Assembly: GCA_036785325.1 (NCBI GenBank)
Contig: JAXIVH010000081.1
Span: 427,780 to 491,779 of the forward strand
Direction of reading: 5' to 3'
Source: Urophycis tenuis
Taxonomy: Eukaryota > Chordata > Actinopteri > Gadiformes > Phycidae
Length of the DNA: 64,000 bases
The position numbers and the translations under genes were made by a program. A model generated the notes under the pieces. That model had not been told where the DNA came from. It searched no databases and saw nothing but the letters and a program-made list of their open reading frames with translations. Position 1 is the first letter of the stretch, and the number at the start of each line of letters is the position of its first letter. Positions 23,071-34,897 of the stretch are shown piece by piece.

Positions 23071-23785
23071 ATAATGCTGTGGCAAAGTAAATGCTGGTGG
23101 GAAGGGTCTGGATATTAAGAAGTGTCATTAGGGCAGTTTGTTCTGTGTTGTAATCGTTAGGTAATGATTTTGTTAGTTAGCAGCATGGTGTTTACATTGT
23201 AGACATTGCACGTTAAGCATATCTAATTAGGACAAGATCGTGGTTGAGCTTCTCAACATACATCTACGTTCGTTCCATAGTTTAATGTTTATTTGTTGAC
23301 CATTGCCAGTCCTGTGTCAAAGCAGTTTTTTATTACCATGGATGTATTATCAGTTATTACACACACATTGGGAGCGTAATGTGGCGTTGGCAATACATGT
23401 GTGATGTTTAAAAATCACTAAAATAACAAGCACATCAGCTTTTCTTAATGCATTTAATTTGTAGAAAGTTTCTTGGGAGAGATTGTTTGTGTATAGTTGA
23501 CATCTTGCTTATGTATTAACTCAATCGTCCTGCAGTCGGCAGCAATGCATTTTGATGGTATTTATTGATGCAAAATCCCAGAGGATTTCAGCAAAACATG
23601 ATACAACAAAGATGGAACAAATTGTTTGGTTGAATTGTATGTTAGGGATGCAGATATCACAATAGTGATTGTAGTTGGTAGCCAAGGCATTTGTTGTTGT
23701 GGCATAATAGTCAGTAAAATTTGACCACCATGATGTAGACTCTTATGTGGGAGAATCAGTCCAGCATGTGAGCCGTGTACAACTC

Positions 23786-23949
23786 ATACTTACCTGGCAG
23801 GGGAGATACCATGATCAAGAAGGTGGTTCACCCAGGGTGAGGCTCAGCCATTGCACTCCGGTTGTGCTGACCCCTGCGAATTCCCCAAATGTGGGAATCT
23901 CGACTGCATAATTTCTGGTAGTGGGGGACTGCGTTCGCGCTCTCCCCTG
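23786..23949 (+). ncRNA. RNU1: U1 snRNA, array copy 20
   Basis: Full length with C53T only, as in copy 18 but without G110A. Confidence 0.94.
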
Positions 23950-24671
23950 ATAATGCTGTGGCAAAGTAAATGCTGGTGGGAAGGGTCTGGATATTAAGAA
24001 GTGTTATTAGGGCAGTTTGTTCTGTGTTGTTATCGTTAGGTAATGATTTTGTTAGTTAGCAGCATGGTGTTTACATTGTAGACATTGCACGTTAAGCATA
24101 TCTAATTAGGACAAGATCGTGGTTGAGCTTCTCAACATCTACATCTACGTTCGTTCCATAGTTTAATGTTTATTTGTTGACCATTGCCAGTCCTGTGTCA
24201 AAGCAGTTTTTTATTACCATGGATGTATTATCAGTTATTACACACACATTGGGAGCGTAATGTGGCGTTGACAATACATGTGTGATGTTTAAAAATCACT
24301 AAAAAAACAAGCTTTTCAATGAGGTAGCATTTAATGCATTTAATTTGTTGAAAGTTTCTTGGGAGAGATTGTTTGTGTATAGTTGACATCTTGCTTATGT
24401 ATTAACTCAAACGTCCTGCAGTCGGCAGCAATGCATTTTGATGGTATTTATTGATGCAAAATCCCAGAGGATTTCAGCAAAACATGATACAACAAAGATG
24501 GAACAAATTGTTTGGTTGAATTGTATGTTAGGGATGCAGATATCACAATAGTGATTGTAGTTGGTAGCCAATGCATTTGTTGTTGTGGCATAATAGTCAG
24601 CAAAATGTGACAACCATGATGTAGACTCTTATGTGGGCAAATCACTCCAGCATGTGAGCCGTGTACAACTC

Positions 24672-24835
24672 ATACTTACCTGGCAGGGGAGATACCATGA
24701 TCAAGAAGGTGGTTCACCCAGGTTGAGGCTCAGCCATTGCACTCCGGTTGTGCTGACCCCTGCGAATTCCCCAAATGTGGGAATCTCGACTGCATAATTT
24801 CTGGTAGTGGGGGACTGCGTTCGCGCTCTCCCCTG
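24672..24835 (+). ncRNA. RNU1: U1 snRNA, array copy 21
   Basis: Full length with G52T and C53T, the same pair as copy 19. The promoter block is also identical to copy 19's over the compared bases. Confidence 0.92.
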
Positions 24836-25550
24836 ATAATGCTGTGGCAAAGTAAATGCTGGTGGGAAGGGTCTGGATATTAAGAAGTGTCATTAGGGCA
24901 GTTTGTTCTGTGTTGTAATCGTTAGGTAATGATTTAGTTAGTTAGCAGCATGGTGTTTACATTGTAGACATTGCACGTTAAGCATATCTAATTAGGACAA
25001 GATCGTGGTTGAGCTTCTCAACATACATCTACGTTCGTTCCATAGTTTAATGTTTATTTGTTGACCATTGCCAGTCCTGTGTCAAAGCAGTTTTTTATTA
25101 CCATGGATGTATTATCAGTTATTACACACACATTGGGAGCGTAATGTGGCGTTGGCAATACATGTGTGATGTTTAAAAATCACTAAAATAACAAGCACAT
25201 CAGCTTTTCTTAATGCATTTAATTTGTAGAAAGTTTCTTGGGAGAGATTGTTTGTGTATAGTTGACATCTTGCTTATGTATTAACTCAATCGTCCTGCAG
25301 TCGGCAGCAATGCATTTTGATGGTATTTATTGATGCAAAATCCCAGAGGATTTCAGCAAAACATGATACAACAAAGATGGAACAAATTGTTTGGTTGAAT
25401 TGTATGTTAGGGATGCAGATATCACAATAGTGATTTTAGTTGGTAGCCAAGGCATTTGTTGTTGTGGCATAATAGTCAGTAAAATTTGACCACCATGATG
25501 TAGACTCTTATGTGGGAGAATCAGTCCAGCATGTGAGCCGTGTACAACTC

Positions 25551-25714
25551 ATACTTACCTGGCAGGGGAGATACCATGATCAAGAAGGTGGTTCACCTAG
25601 GCTGAGGCTCAGCCATTGCACTCCGGTTGTGCTGACCCCTGCGAATTCCCCAAATGTGGGAATCTCGACTGCATAATTTCTGGTAGTGGGGGACTGCGTT
25701 CGCGCTCTCCCCTG
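25551..25714 (+). ncRNA. RNU1: U1 snRNA, array copy 22 (junction copy)
   Basis: Full length with C48T, G52C and C53T, three changes at the foot of stem-loop 2, making it the most altered stem 2 in the array. Its promoter is type 1 but everything after nt 164 is type 2 flank, so the type 1/type 2 junction falls within or at this gene. Confidence 0.9.
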
Positions 25715-25722
25715 ATATTTAT

Positions 25723-25734
25723 GTCTAAAGAAAG
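25723..25734 (+). terminator. snRNA 3' box of U1 copy 22 (type 2 form)
   Basis: GTCTAAAGAAAG, 9-20 nt past the gene end, fits the vertebrate 3' box better than the type 1 form. The same text follows the truncated U1 fragment at 39.25 kb. Confidence 0.6.
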
Positions 25735-25924
25735 TATTATAAATCCTAAACAGTGTGAGAGTCATCGTGGTCGTTCAGAGTTGGTCTGTGTGGGGTTCAT
25801 GGCTTTCATGAATGTATCAAGTGGAATTCATTGTTACTGTTTAGATTTATGTAAAAGGTTTTGAGATAATGAAATATAGTGTGGTGTTATGTTTCATGTT
25901 TGTTACAAATTAGATAACGTAGAA

Positions 25925-26435
25925 CAGTCGTGCGCAAACGGTGGTACGCGTACCACCGGTGGTACTTGAGCACTCTCTGGTGGTACGCGGAGGATGTTTT
26001 GATTTTCCACATTTTCACTTAAAAAAAAAATCTTTTCTAATCGGAAAAATACAATGCATTATAAATACAACGTTTCAAACGAAATATGTAGCTTGAGATA
26101 ATTAAAATTCTGTCTTTAAAATTTTTGTTGCAAACGTGCAACAAAGCATGATTAGTAGCATGATACAACTTTTAAGTGTGTTTATTTTGCTCTGTATGAC
26201 ACTGAGTAGGTCTATGTGAGAGTTGTTGGACAGAGTTGTAAATGTCTGATTCAGTAAGGTAACAATTCAGGTAACAATAAGTGACCACAATAAGGAATAA
26301 ACATGTCTCCTGTGTATTTAAAGCTAATTGAGAAGGCATATATGGCTATATTTTAAAATCGGTCATCATGGGGGTACTTGGACAGCTGAATAGTTTCTCA
26401 GGTGGTACTCAGTATTGAAAGTTTGAGAACCACTG
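25925..26435. mobile_element. 511-bp hAT MITE with 8-bp TSD ACGTAGAA
   Basis: Perfect 8-bp duplications ACGTAGAA (25917-25924 and 26436-26443) bracket ends CAGTCGTGCGCAAACGGTGG and, inverted, CAGTGGTTCTCAAACTTTC, the Charlie-type hAT terminus. The duplicate segment near 39.46 kb has a single ACGTAGAA and no insert, which is a direct empty-site control. It has no coding capacity. Confidence 0.92.
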
Positions 26436-26854
26436 ACGTAGAACATGGCCAGCGTTGAAATTCTGCAGCTTGGGTGAACTCAACTCTGCATAATAAAATA
26501 AAAAGGTAAAAACAAGAAAATAACAAGTAAAATAAGTAGCTTTATAAAGTCACTAAGGTATATATATAAGTGAATAATTACTATTAGAAATCAATCAAAT
26601 AAAAAGCACACCATCTTTAACAATAAAGAAGCATTTTATGTATTTTATTAAAAATAATAATAAAAATCACTCATAACAAGCACACCATCTTTATCAATAA
26701 TGTAGCATTTTATGGATTTGATTTATGCAAGTTAATGTGGGCAAGATTGTTGGCTTGCACATTTGACATCTTGCATAATTCCTCAATTGTCCTGCAGAGG
26801 GCAGTGGTGTGTCTGAAGGCATTTATTTGTGGGAAGTCCCAGAAGAAGGATGCA

Positions 26855-26873
26855 GCAGTGCATGATGGGAAAC
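26855..26873 (-). promoter_or_regulatory. Staf/ZNF143-like site, DSE of U1 copy 23
   Basis: On the minus strand, GTTTCCCATCATGCACTGC, a strong Staf match. It is 186-204 bp before copy 23. Confidence 0.7.
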
Positions 26874-26995
26874 AACTATATCGTTATATTTCTTACATTG
26901 CTAATTCTTTTTATATGGTTTATTTGGGATTGAAATATCAGAATGCTGATTGTAGTTTGTTAGCCAATGTGTTGTTGTTGTAGTCATTAAATTGT

Positions 26996-27013
26996 GAGCA
27001 CCATGATGTAGAC
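26996..27013 (+). promoter_or_regulatory. PSE of U1 copy 23
   Basis: GAGCACCATGATGTAGAC at -63 to -46. It is preserved although most of this type 2 spacer differs from type 1. Confidence 0.6.
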
Positions 27014-27058
27014 TCTTATGTGGGAGAATCACTCCAGCATGTGAGCCATGTACAACTC

Positions 27059-27222
27059 ATACTTACCTGGCAGGGGAGATACCATGATCAAGAAGGTGGT
27101 TCACCCAGGGCGAGGCTCAGCCATTGCACTCCGGTTGTGCTGACCCCTGCGAATTCCCCAAATGTGGGAATCTCGACTGCATAATTTCTGGTAGTGGGGG
27201 ACTGCGTTCGCGCTCTCCCCTG
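27059..27222 (+). ncRNA. RNU1: U1 snRNA, array copy 23
   Basis: Matches the 164-nt consensus exactly, with a type 2 promoter carrying Staf site and PSE and a good 3' box. It is the last gene before the 11-kb hAT/Academ block. Confidence 0.95.
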
Positions 27223-27230
27223 ATAATGCT

Positions 27231-27240
27231 GTTAAAGAAA
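27231..27240 (+). terminator. snRNA 3' box of U1 copy 23
   Basis: GTTAAAGAAA, 9-18 nt past the gene end, close to the vertebrate 3' box core. Confidence 0.55.
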
Positions 27241-28626
27241 ATTGATACTGATAGATAGATACTGATACAGCTAGATAGTAGTGATGGGCAGATGAAGCTT
27301 TTTTGAAGCATTTTGAAGCTTACCAGTCAAGTGGTTCGCAAATAGGTTCATTTCTCGACGATTCATGTGCACACAAACCCCCCTGCTGGTCAAAATGTGC
27401 TACAAGCGTAATTCATGCTATGAATGAGAATTACATTCACCTTCATATATATTGCATTTATGGTTCATGTATTGATCCAAATAAATAAAATGTATATTTG
27501 CGTGTGTACTCATGTGTAACATGAAAATAAGTGGAATTATGTAAACAGTGTTTAAATATGTAATTGTCATCAATGTTGGATAAGACATAACAAACATGAC
27601 ATTGCCAGGACAATTGTTGTTTTAAAGTGCTACTGTGTTTTAACAAGGAAGACTGTGGTGCTTATGGATGAAGAGGATTTGAAGATGATTGTTCTTGTGA
27701 AAATTGAAGATGTGCTTGTGCAGCTGATGGATTCTTTATCGGTTTTTATTTAAGAACAATATTTGTTCTACTGTGCTTGGATTAAGACGATTCCTTTTTT
27801 TAGAAATTACTTCTCCTGCTTTTGAGAACAATCTCTCGCAAGGAACAGATGAGGCTGGGGTGCACAAGTACATAATTGCCAGCTTGTACAAGTTAGGGTA
27901 AATGCACTTCTGCCTCTCCCAATAAATAAGTGGGTCATCGGTCCTCCCAATATTTGGCTCCGACAGATAGCGCTGAACTTCCACTGTGGCATCAGCCGTA
28001 ACATTGGCGTCTAGATGACTCCACAGCTTGTTTCCTGAAAAGCATAAACAGATAATGTAAGTGAGGGTCATAACTCATCAAAATTGACTTAACTAAAGGA
28101 GAAAAATATATTACCAGGTCTTTCAACTACATTAGAAGTTGATGTTGAAGCCTCTGCAGATGGTTGTTGATGGCTGGTTTCCCTTATGCCATTGGCACAC
28201 TCAGATGTGAGTCGTCGTACTGCTTCATCAGCCTTTGAGGGACTAAAGAAACCTATTGTTTTGAATCTTGGATCAAGTAATGTAGGAATTGAGGCAATGC
28301 TGGAGCTCTGTAGAGTGTGTAACTTTTCCCTGAGCAGCTTGATGAGGTGCTCTCCCAGCTCTCTAGCCAGTGGATAACTGCTCCTCATTGTCTCCTCTTG
28401 GAGCATCTTCTCTATCATTTTTAGCAGTGGAATGACCTTTGAGCCAGACACTCTTCTCTCTTCAGAAAGCTTCACAGTGGCTTCGTGGAATGGAGACAGG
28501 ATGGCCAGACACCCAATGACATTGGTGTATTCCTCTGATGTCAACGCAGGGATGTCACACACCAAGCCACCCAAAGCTGCCCCCACAGGCTCCCTTTGCT
28601 CCACCAGTGTCTGGAGCATTTGGAAT

Positions 28627-28915
28627 TAGTTAGGGAAAGTTAGGTTTTTTTTTTGCCATATCGTGAAATAATTTATTACCAATAGATTTTTTTACCATGT
28701 GTTCCTATAGGTGTCTAGTAACACCTCCCAATTTATCCACGGCCAAATCCTCTGGGAATCGCCTTGAGAGCCCACCAAAGTTGGGGTGCCCAGAGGGCCT
28801 GGGTGAAAATAGTGAAATATTGTTTTCTACCAAAAGTGACTTTTGAGATGTCTAACTAGGGGTTTTTAGGGGTGCTGAATCTATCCCAGTCATTAGATTT
28901 GAGTAAAAATGACTC
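28627..28915. repeat. Left terminal inverted repeat of the Academ element
   Basis: Pairs without gaps with 34898-35186. No mismatch was found up to 28882; the first is at 28883 (A against G). Confidence 0.92.
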
Positions 28916-29179
28916 ATTAACCCTGAAATATTGATCTGTCAAGTTTAACCTATGGATTTGGGGTGAAAAATGTATTCTAAACATTAAATTTCCCACTCTG
29001 AAAAACTTTTTTTTAAAAGACACTACAGTAATGACACCTGCTATGCACATGGTCAGTATAATTACTTCTCTGCATGTGGAGAAGAAGCATCGTTGCAAGT
29101 AAATATCGGTAGAGGTGACTGGTATTTTGCCGCCGCTTATATTCAAAGCATACAGATTGAACCCCGGTCTCCCGTATGT

Positions 29180-29359
29180 CAGTCGAAGACACTAACCACT
29201 GCTCCAACAAGCTTGCAACAATGTTTCTTTCTGACATGGCAGTTGAAGACAATAACCACTGCTCCAACAAGCCCACAACAAATTTACATTCTGACATGGC
29301 AGTTGAAGACAATAACCACTACTCCAACAAGCCCACAACAAAGTTACTTTCTGACATGG
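29180..29359 (+). repeat. Three tandem 60-bp repeats before the first intron
   Basis: Three exact 60-bp periods (from 29180, 29240 and 29300), each running from CAGTYGAAGACA to TTTCTGACATGG. The third copy is followed at once by TAAGTAAAT, so CATG/GTAAGT makes a 5' splice site. That site could pair with the acceptor at 29752 to give a non-coding first exon. The repeats lie between the left TIR and the coding exons, a position suited to promoter or transposase-binding repeats. Confidence 0.8.
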
Positions 29360-29757
29360 TAAGTAAATAATTTTGCTTTCTAAAGTTTAGTTGGCCATAC
29401 ATTTATTTATAGGCCCTATAAATCATCATTTTTACAGCCTCTATTCTATTCTATTCTATACAATGAATGTTGCTAGCTAGCATCCAGCTTAAGTTTGCTA
29501 ACATTAGGCAAATGTAAAATCTAGTACCTTAGCAAAATAAACAATTGTAAATAGTCTCTGTGTCATTGATCAACATGAATGGTGTTGTAAATTGTGTCAT
29601 TTTATATTGGGCTCACTATATGATTCAAAGTGAGATTATTGTTCATAGGTACACATAATCTATTGATGTGGCTGTATGGACCCATTCTGCATGATATGTT
29701 TGAGTAGTAAAAAAAAAGAAATTGTTCACCTAGCTGACTTGTCTTTTTTAGGACAGT

Positions 29758-32700
29758 ATGGAAGTGGATACCACAAATTGTCATGGTTTGAGGTGCTTCA
29801 TCTGTGGTTATCCTGGGACTGAAAGGCAAACCCTCTCAAAAGTCACTCACAAAGGTTATCAGCAGCTATTATCTTATTCTGAGATCGTGGATGATGCAAT
29901 GCTGATCAACAGACTACATGAGGACTGGAAAGATGGAGATGACCCCAAGCTGAAGTACCATTTGGATTGCAGAACCGAGTTGTACCATCGTTCGAGAAGT
30001 GTATCCATTGCGAATCGTTCAGGTTTTTTTTTAATTCTGTAAATGTTGTTGCCACTTTCTGTCAATCATTCATTTCAACTCATCATTTCAATCCAATAAA
30101 TGTTGTGGCATGAATGAAGCTCACAAAATTGTCTTTCATCCATCCAAAGGACAAGATGCTCAGGACCAACGATCAGACAGGATGAAAAGACGCAGAATAC
30201 TGTCTGGACCAAGTACTTCAAGTGCTGGCAGCTCCACATCTCAAACCTCATCAACACACCTGGTCTACCATGATGTTTGTATCCTCTGCAATAAGAGCAT
30301 CAATGTTTCAATGCTTGAAAAATACCCTGGTAAGTTACCTGTCTTCTATGTTCTCATGAATAGTTTGAAAGGTCTTTCTTTTTTTTTTTCAAAGTAAAAC
30401 TCTTTTGAGAGTAAATCATATATGTGGCTGTAACCCAGACACAGCCCGGAAGTTGTATCGTGCACCTGACAACCGCTTCCAGGACAGACTAAAAATGAAT
30501 TTGTTGGAGACAGCTATGAGACGAGGAGATGCCTGGGGAGTTGAAGTTGCTGGTCGCCTGTCCGGAATAATAGATTTGGTAGCTGAAGAGGCACTGTATC
30601 ATCTTCGGTGCAGGTCCCAGTTTGAGAACCCAGTTACAAACTCTGAGGTAATATATTTTGTTCAAGACCAGAAGTCCCAGACTCTGTAAACAAGGTTCTG
30701 AAGCCAATCATTTCAATTAATAGTTGTTTTCCCCCTCAGGTCGGACGGCCTACAGATGAGGAGAGACAGTTGCTGTTTGAGAAACTGTGCAAATGGATGG
30801 ATGAAGAGGTGGAGCATGGTGTAACAAGTCTCACTGAGATCCACATGAAGATGGAAGAACTTGACCCCACGGAGGACAAAAGTCTCACATATGGACGGTT
30901 GTATCTTAAAAAAAAGCTTCAGGAACATTATGAGGAGTCTCTCTATTTCACATTAGATAAGGGAGGAAGGTTCATTGTGTGGTTGAAAGACACTACAAAG
31001 GCAATCCTCCGCGACTACCATCAACAGGTCATCAACCCCTCAGAAACCATGGATGATTCTGCACTTAAAGACCTCATAATTTCCACTGCCATTCATCTGA
31101 TCTGTGGAGACTTGGCAAGAGTTTCACTTGACACAAAGCAGTACCCCTCAGTAGACAGCATGACCAATACACAGAGCCAACTTGCTCTGATTCCTGACAG
31201 CCTCAAGCAGTTGCTGAAGGCAGTTGTAAAAACTGACGAAAAGGTGGCAATGTGGGGACAGAACCTGCTGAAAGCATACCGCCCTCGATTAGGAGTTATG
31301 CCCTCCCAACTTGGACTCACAATTCAGCTTGACCACATGTTTGGATCAAAGTGGTTGATTGACCGTATTCATCACTTAGGATACTCTGAATCATATGTTG
31401 AGCTCCATCGCTACAAGTATTGTTACTTGAACATGAAACATGGATGTAGTAGCATGGACCAGGATACCATAATCACAGATGAAGATGGTAGAGATGTTGT
31501 GGAGGATGACGAAGCAGAGGTCGATGCAGTCCTATCTGCAGAACAGCCAGAGGAGCAAGAGGAGAGGGCTGATGGAATGCATGAAGAAAATCAGCAAACA
31601 TCTGCCCTCTTTGTTCCTGCAGAAAGCACTGTTCATCAATGTGTTGGTGATAATATAGATCTCAACATTGTATCACTACAAGGAAACACAGCATTCCATG
31701 CAATGGGCATGATTAGAGTAACTTCTCCTGCTCCAGCAACAAGACAACATGAGCTTCACACAACCATACCAAGGAGGAACATGGCAGTTGAGGAAAAGGT
31801 AGCAACTCTCAAAGCAACAGAGGTGAAAATACTGTCCTTTGTACCAAAAAATAAAGCAGGGTTGGCAGAAATCCGTTTGGTTCCCATAGCTGATCTCCAC
31901 CAAGACCCTCCAGCTTTGAAGTCAGGGGACATTGGTTGGATGGCAGGATGGGCTATCAAGAATTACAACGCCACATTTGAACATCCCAACTGGAATGGCT
32001 TCATGAAATCCATACATCAAACTGAATGCAAGAAAAAGTCCCTCATTGAGTTTCTTCCAATCATTGAGGGTGACCCAAACGAGTACAGAACCATCTACAC
32101 TACTCTAATGGAGTGCCTACGCAGTGGCCAGTCTCCTACTGTAATCACGTTTGACATGCCAATATGGCTGAAAGCAACTCAGATAGTTCTCCAGTCTGAC
32201 TTGCCCATCATCACTAGACTAGGAGGGTTTCATCTCCTGAAAAGCTTCCTGGGCTCTATCGGGGTTATTATGGCAGACTCAGGGCTGCAAGAGCTGATAC
32301 AGCTAGTTTACCCAGGCAGCAACACTGCAGAACACATTCTCTCAGGCAGGGCTTATGCTAAGGCCATCCGGTTCCACCTTCTTGCATCAGCGGCAATTAC
32401 CAAGTATGTGCTGAAAGATGTTGCGTTCAGCAAGCAGGACTATGAAGACATGGAGAACTTCATCAGGACTGCAAAAGAAATGAAAAGAGGTAATATGACT
32501 TTTCCCTAATCTGTGTCTCAAACTATCTCTGAGCATGCATAATTATATTTTATTTTATTATGTAGTAATACAATTAAAACTGTCTATCTCTAACAGGTTC
32601 CATGGACACACCAAGGATAGTCACTGTGTTCAAGGAGAGGATGGATGAGAGGTTGAAAACTTTGTCTAAGGGAGGAAGGACACCGGCACTCTGGGTCTGG

Positions 32701-34821
32701 TACTATGGCAGAATCGATCTAATCAAGGTATTTATCAGGAGTGAGCGTGTCCCAGACCACACAGGTCACCTCAGCTGCATAATTGGAATTCTGAACACCT
32801 TTGCAGCAGCAGGGCACCATCAATATGCAAAGGGAGCAAGGCTCTATGTACAACTAATGCAGCAGCGACAGGACTGTCCCATGTTCCAGGAAACTCTATC
32901 CAAGTTCACTGTGTTTGGGAACCATGTAGTCCGGCTCTCAGATCATGAGTGGTCAGGCACATGGACTGACATCACAATAGAAACCACACTCATGCGTGAG
33001 GCCAAATCCTCAGGCGGTTTAAGCAGAGGGCGGTTCCGGAACAAATCTGCTCACAAGTCTTGGGTTCAGACTCTCAACCACTTCTCATTCATTCACCAGG
33101 AACTTGAAGGAGTAATTAACAAACGTGGGGTACCTATCCACACAGACATCACAAGAGCCCAGATGGAGAAAGACAATGACTCTGTTAATGCCATAGTTGG
33201 ATGGTTGGAGGAAGTCAACCCCTTTAATCCCATACGGCACAGGAAGATCCTGGTATCTTTCTCGACGGGGTTCAGCAGCACTCCCGGGGACTCAGTCAAT
33301 GCTGATCAGGCAGAGGAGGTTGGCAGAGCCATACAGGCCAAGATGGATGGGAAAACTGTTCTGGATACAATGGAAACCAAGCACAAGGTCAAATCATTGG
33401 CAAGCCTCAGATCTGCTCCCAAAATCAATGGAGAGAAGATAATCACTGACTCACTCAAGCTCTTCAACCGCCTCATCATCATTAGTGAGCGTGAAGTCAA
33501 GACCAAAGAAGCTTTGCGCTTTGAGTTGACGCCAACACCAATGTCTCTATTTGACAAGAATCAGAAGTTGCGAAAGCCAGACAAGGCTGCCCTAGCAAAG
33601 TTCCTGAAGGCTTTTGTGGAGCCTGTTGAAAAAAAAACCTGCACAAGCCTGGTGGTTGATGGAGGTTGGCTCCTGCACAGCGTCAAATGGGAGGCTAACC
33701 TCACGTGGAAGGACATCGCTGAGAGCTACCTCCAGTTTGTGATGTCCATGGGTAGCCAGCACCTCCGGATCACTGTGGTCTTTGATGGATATGGTAGCTC
33801 CACCAAGGACCATGACCACCTGAGACGAACGAAGAATGTATGCTGTGATATTCAAATTCGTCCAGACTTAAAAAACATCGTTCCACGGGAAAGGTTTCTT
33901 GACAACAAGAACAATAAGGCCCAGCTCATTCTGCTCCTTGCTGAGACCTTCCAAAGAGCTAGGATCAGTGTTCAAATATGCTCAGATGATGCTGACACCT
34001 CCATCGTGTCTGCAGCACTAAATGAGGCAATAGAGTCCTCTGTTGAGGTGAGGGCTGAGGACACAGACGTCCTGGTTATGCTGGTCCATCATAGGGCAAA
34101 CAACCCGGTCTTCCTCACAACAGCTAAAGATACATCTTATGATGTCACAAAGATTCGAGAGGCACTCCCGGAGAGGTACCGGAAATACCTTATATTCTTA
34201 CATAGCTTCTCTGGCTGTGATACTGTATCAGCAATTTCTGGGTTCAGCAAACCGATGTTGCTCAGCAAGCTCTGCCAGAATGACAAATCAGAGCAGGCCA
34301 TGGATGTGTTCAATGACATCAGAGCCAAGAAAAGTGACATCATCGAAGCTGGCTGTGAACTGTTCAAGAACTTATTCCGCAGAAATCCATCTGAAAATTT
34401 GGAAGACTTAAGATTTGATATCTTCAGCAAGCGGGCCGCAGCTGGGGGCATCAAGCCTGAGAAATTGCCTCCAACTACAGGAGCTGCAGCACAGCACTCT
34501 CTGCGGGCATATCTACAGACCAGAGATTGGCTAATGCTGCAAAGTCCATCACTGGATGTCCTTGAGTATGGATGGAAACAAGGAAAACAAGGCTATGCAC
34601 CAGTCACTACAACAGATCCCATTGCACCGGACTACCTTCTGAAGTTAGTCAGCTGCAACTGTGCAGGTGACTGTGGCACTCTCAGGTGCTGCTGTAAAAA
34701 GCAAGGAGTCAAATGTATTTCTGCTTGTGGGAACTGTCATGGTAAATCTTGCCAGAACCTCAACCAGCCAGATGATAATAGTAGTGAGGGAGATGCAGGG
34801 GAGTTGGATGAGGTTTGTTAA
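29758..34821 (+). CDS. Academ-type transposase with XPG-like nuclease, five exons
   Basis: Coding exons: 29758-30022, 30150-30329, 30412-30647, 30740-32489 and 32597-34821. They total 4,656 nt, giving 1,551 residues, with no stop or frameshift and GT/AG at every border. The start is the first ATG after the acceptor TTTTTTAG at 29752. The N-terminal 225 residues carry paired-Cys/His fingers (CFICG, YHLDCR, CILCN, YHLRCR). Residues about 690-900 form the presumed DDE core: D699 in [20 protein letters not shown] near 721-733, and E860 in [13 protein letters not shown]. Residues about 1160-1360 form an XPG/FEN-like nuclease (D1165, D1207 in VVFDGYG, D1274/D1275/D1277 in SDDADT, D1299/D1301 in [12 protein letters not shown] ending at D1352). 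The tail near 1496-1530 is a Cys-rich CXC-like cluster. It would act in the nucleus to mobilise the surrounding element. First- and second-intron borders are the least certain. Confidence 0.85.
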
Positions 34822-34861
34822 AAAATCAACTTATAACGCAAGTTTTGATTTGTAATTGTTC

Positions 34862-34867
34862 AATAAA
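34862..34867 (+). other. Polyadenylation signal of the Academ gene
   Basis: AATAAA 41 nt past the stop codon and before the right terminal repeat. Confidence 0.65.
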
Positions 34868-34897
34868 ACCACTTTTTATGGATTGTTTATTGATTTC

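Larger units (their letters stand above)
1139..25714 (+). repeat. Tandem U1 array, type 1 units (copies 2-22)
   Basis: The region is a head-to-tail array of about 883-bp units, each with a 164-nt U1 gene and about 720 bp of spacer. Start-to-start distances are mostly 883-887. Exceptions are 891 (copy 10 to 11), 874 (11 to 12 and 13 to 14), and 860-861 (15 to 16 equals 861 with no insertion between them; 17 to 18 equals 860). The long intervals before copies 13, 15 and 17 are explained by transposon insertions. The 65-68-codon minus-strand open frames that recur in each unit are spacer by-products with no domain. Confidence 0.93.
22021..25714 (+). repeat. 1765-bp higher-order dimer repeat of U1 units
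   Basis: Copies 18 to 20, 19 to 21 and 20 to 22 are each exactly 1765 bp apart (886 plus 879). Alternating units share diagnostic bases: copies 19 and 21 have G52T/C53T, GGGCAAATCAC promoters and AAACGTCC; copies 18, 20 and 22 have C53T, AAAATTTGACC and ATCAGTCC. Blocks of two units were therefore duplicated recently. Confidence 0.9.
25715..27058 (+). repeat. Type 2 U1 spacer, segment A (with hAT insert)
   Basis: The non-transposon part aligns with 39248-40073 nearly base for base (ATTTATGTCTAAAGAAA, CAGTGTGAGAG, then GATAACGTAGAACATGGCC and so on), so the two are segmental duplicates. Near 26.6-27.0 kb it becomes recognisably homologous to type 1 spacers (CAATTGTCCTGCAGAGGGCAG, TGTTAGCCAA). 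No protein gene is seen. Confidence 0.85.

Noticed and set aside
29158..29214. tRNA-like text on the minus strand (GGGGTTCAATC box B, GGAGCAGTGGTTAG box A)
   Set aside because: No acceptor stem, and the segment overlaps the first 60-bp repeat of the Academ element. At most it is a very old tRNA-derived fragment.
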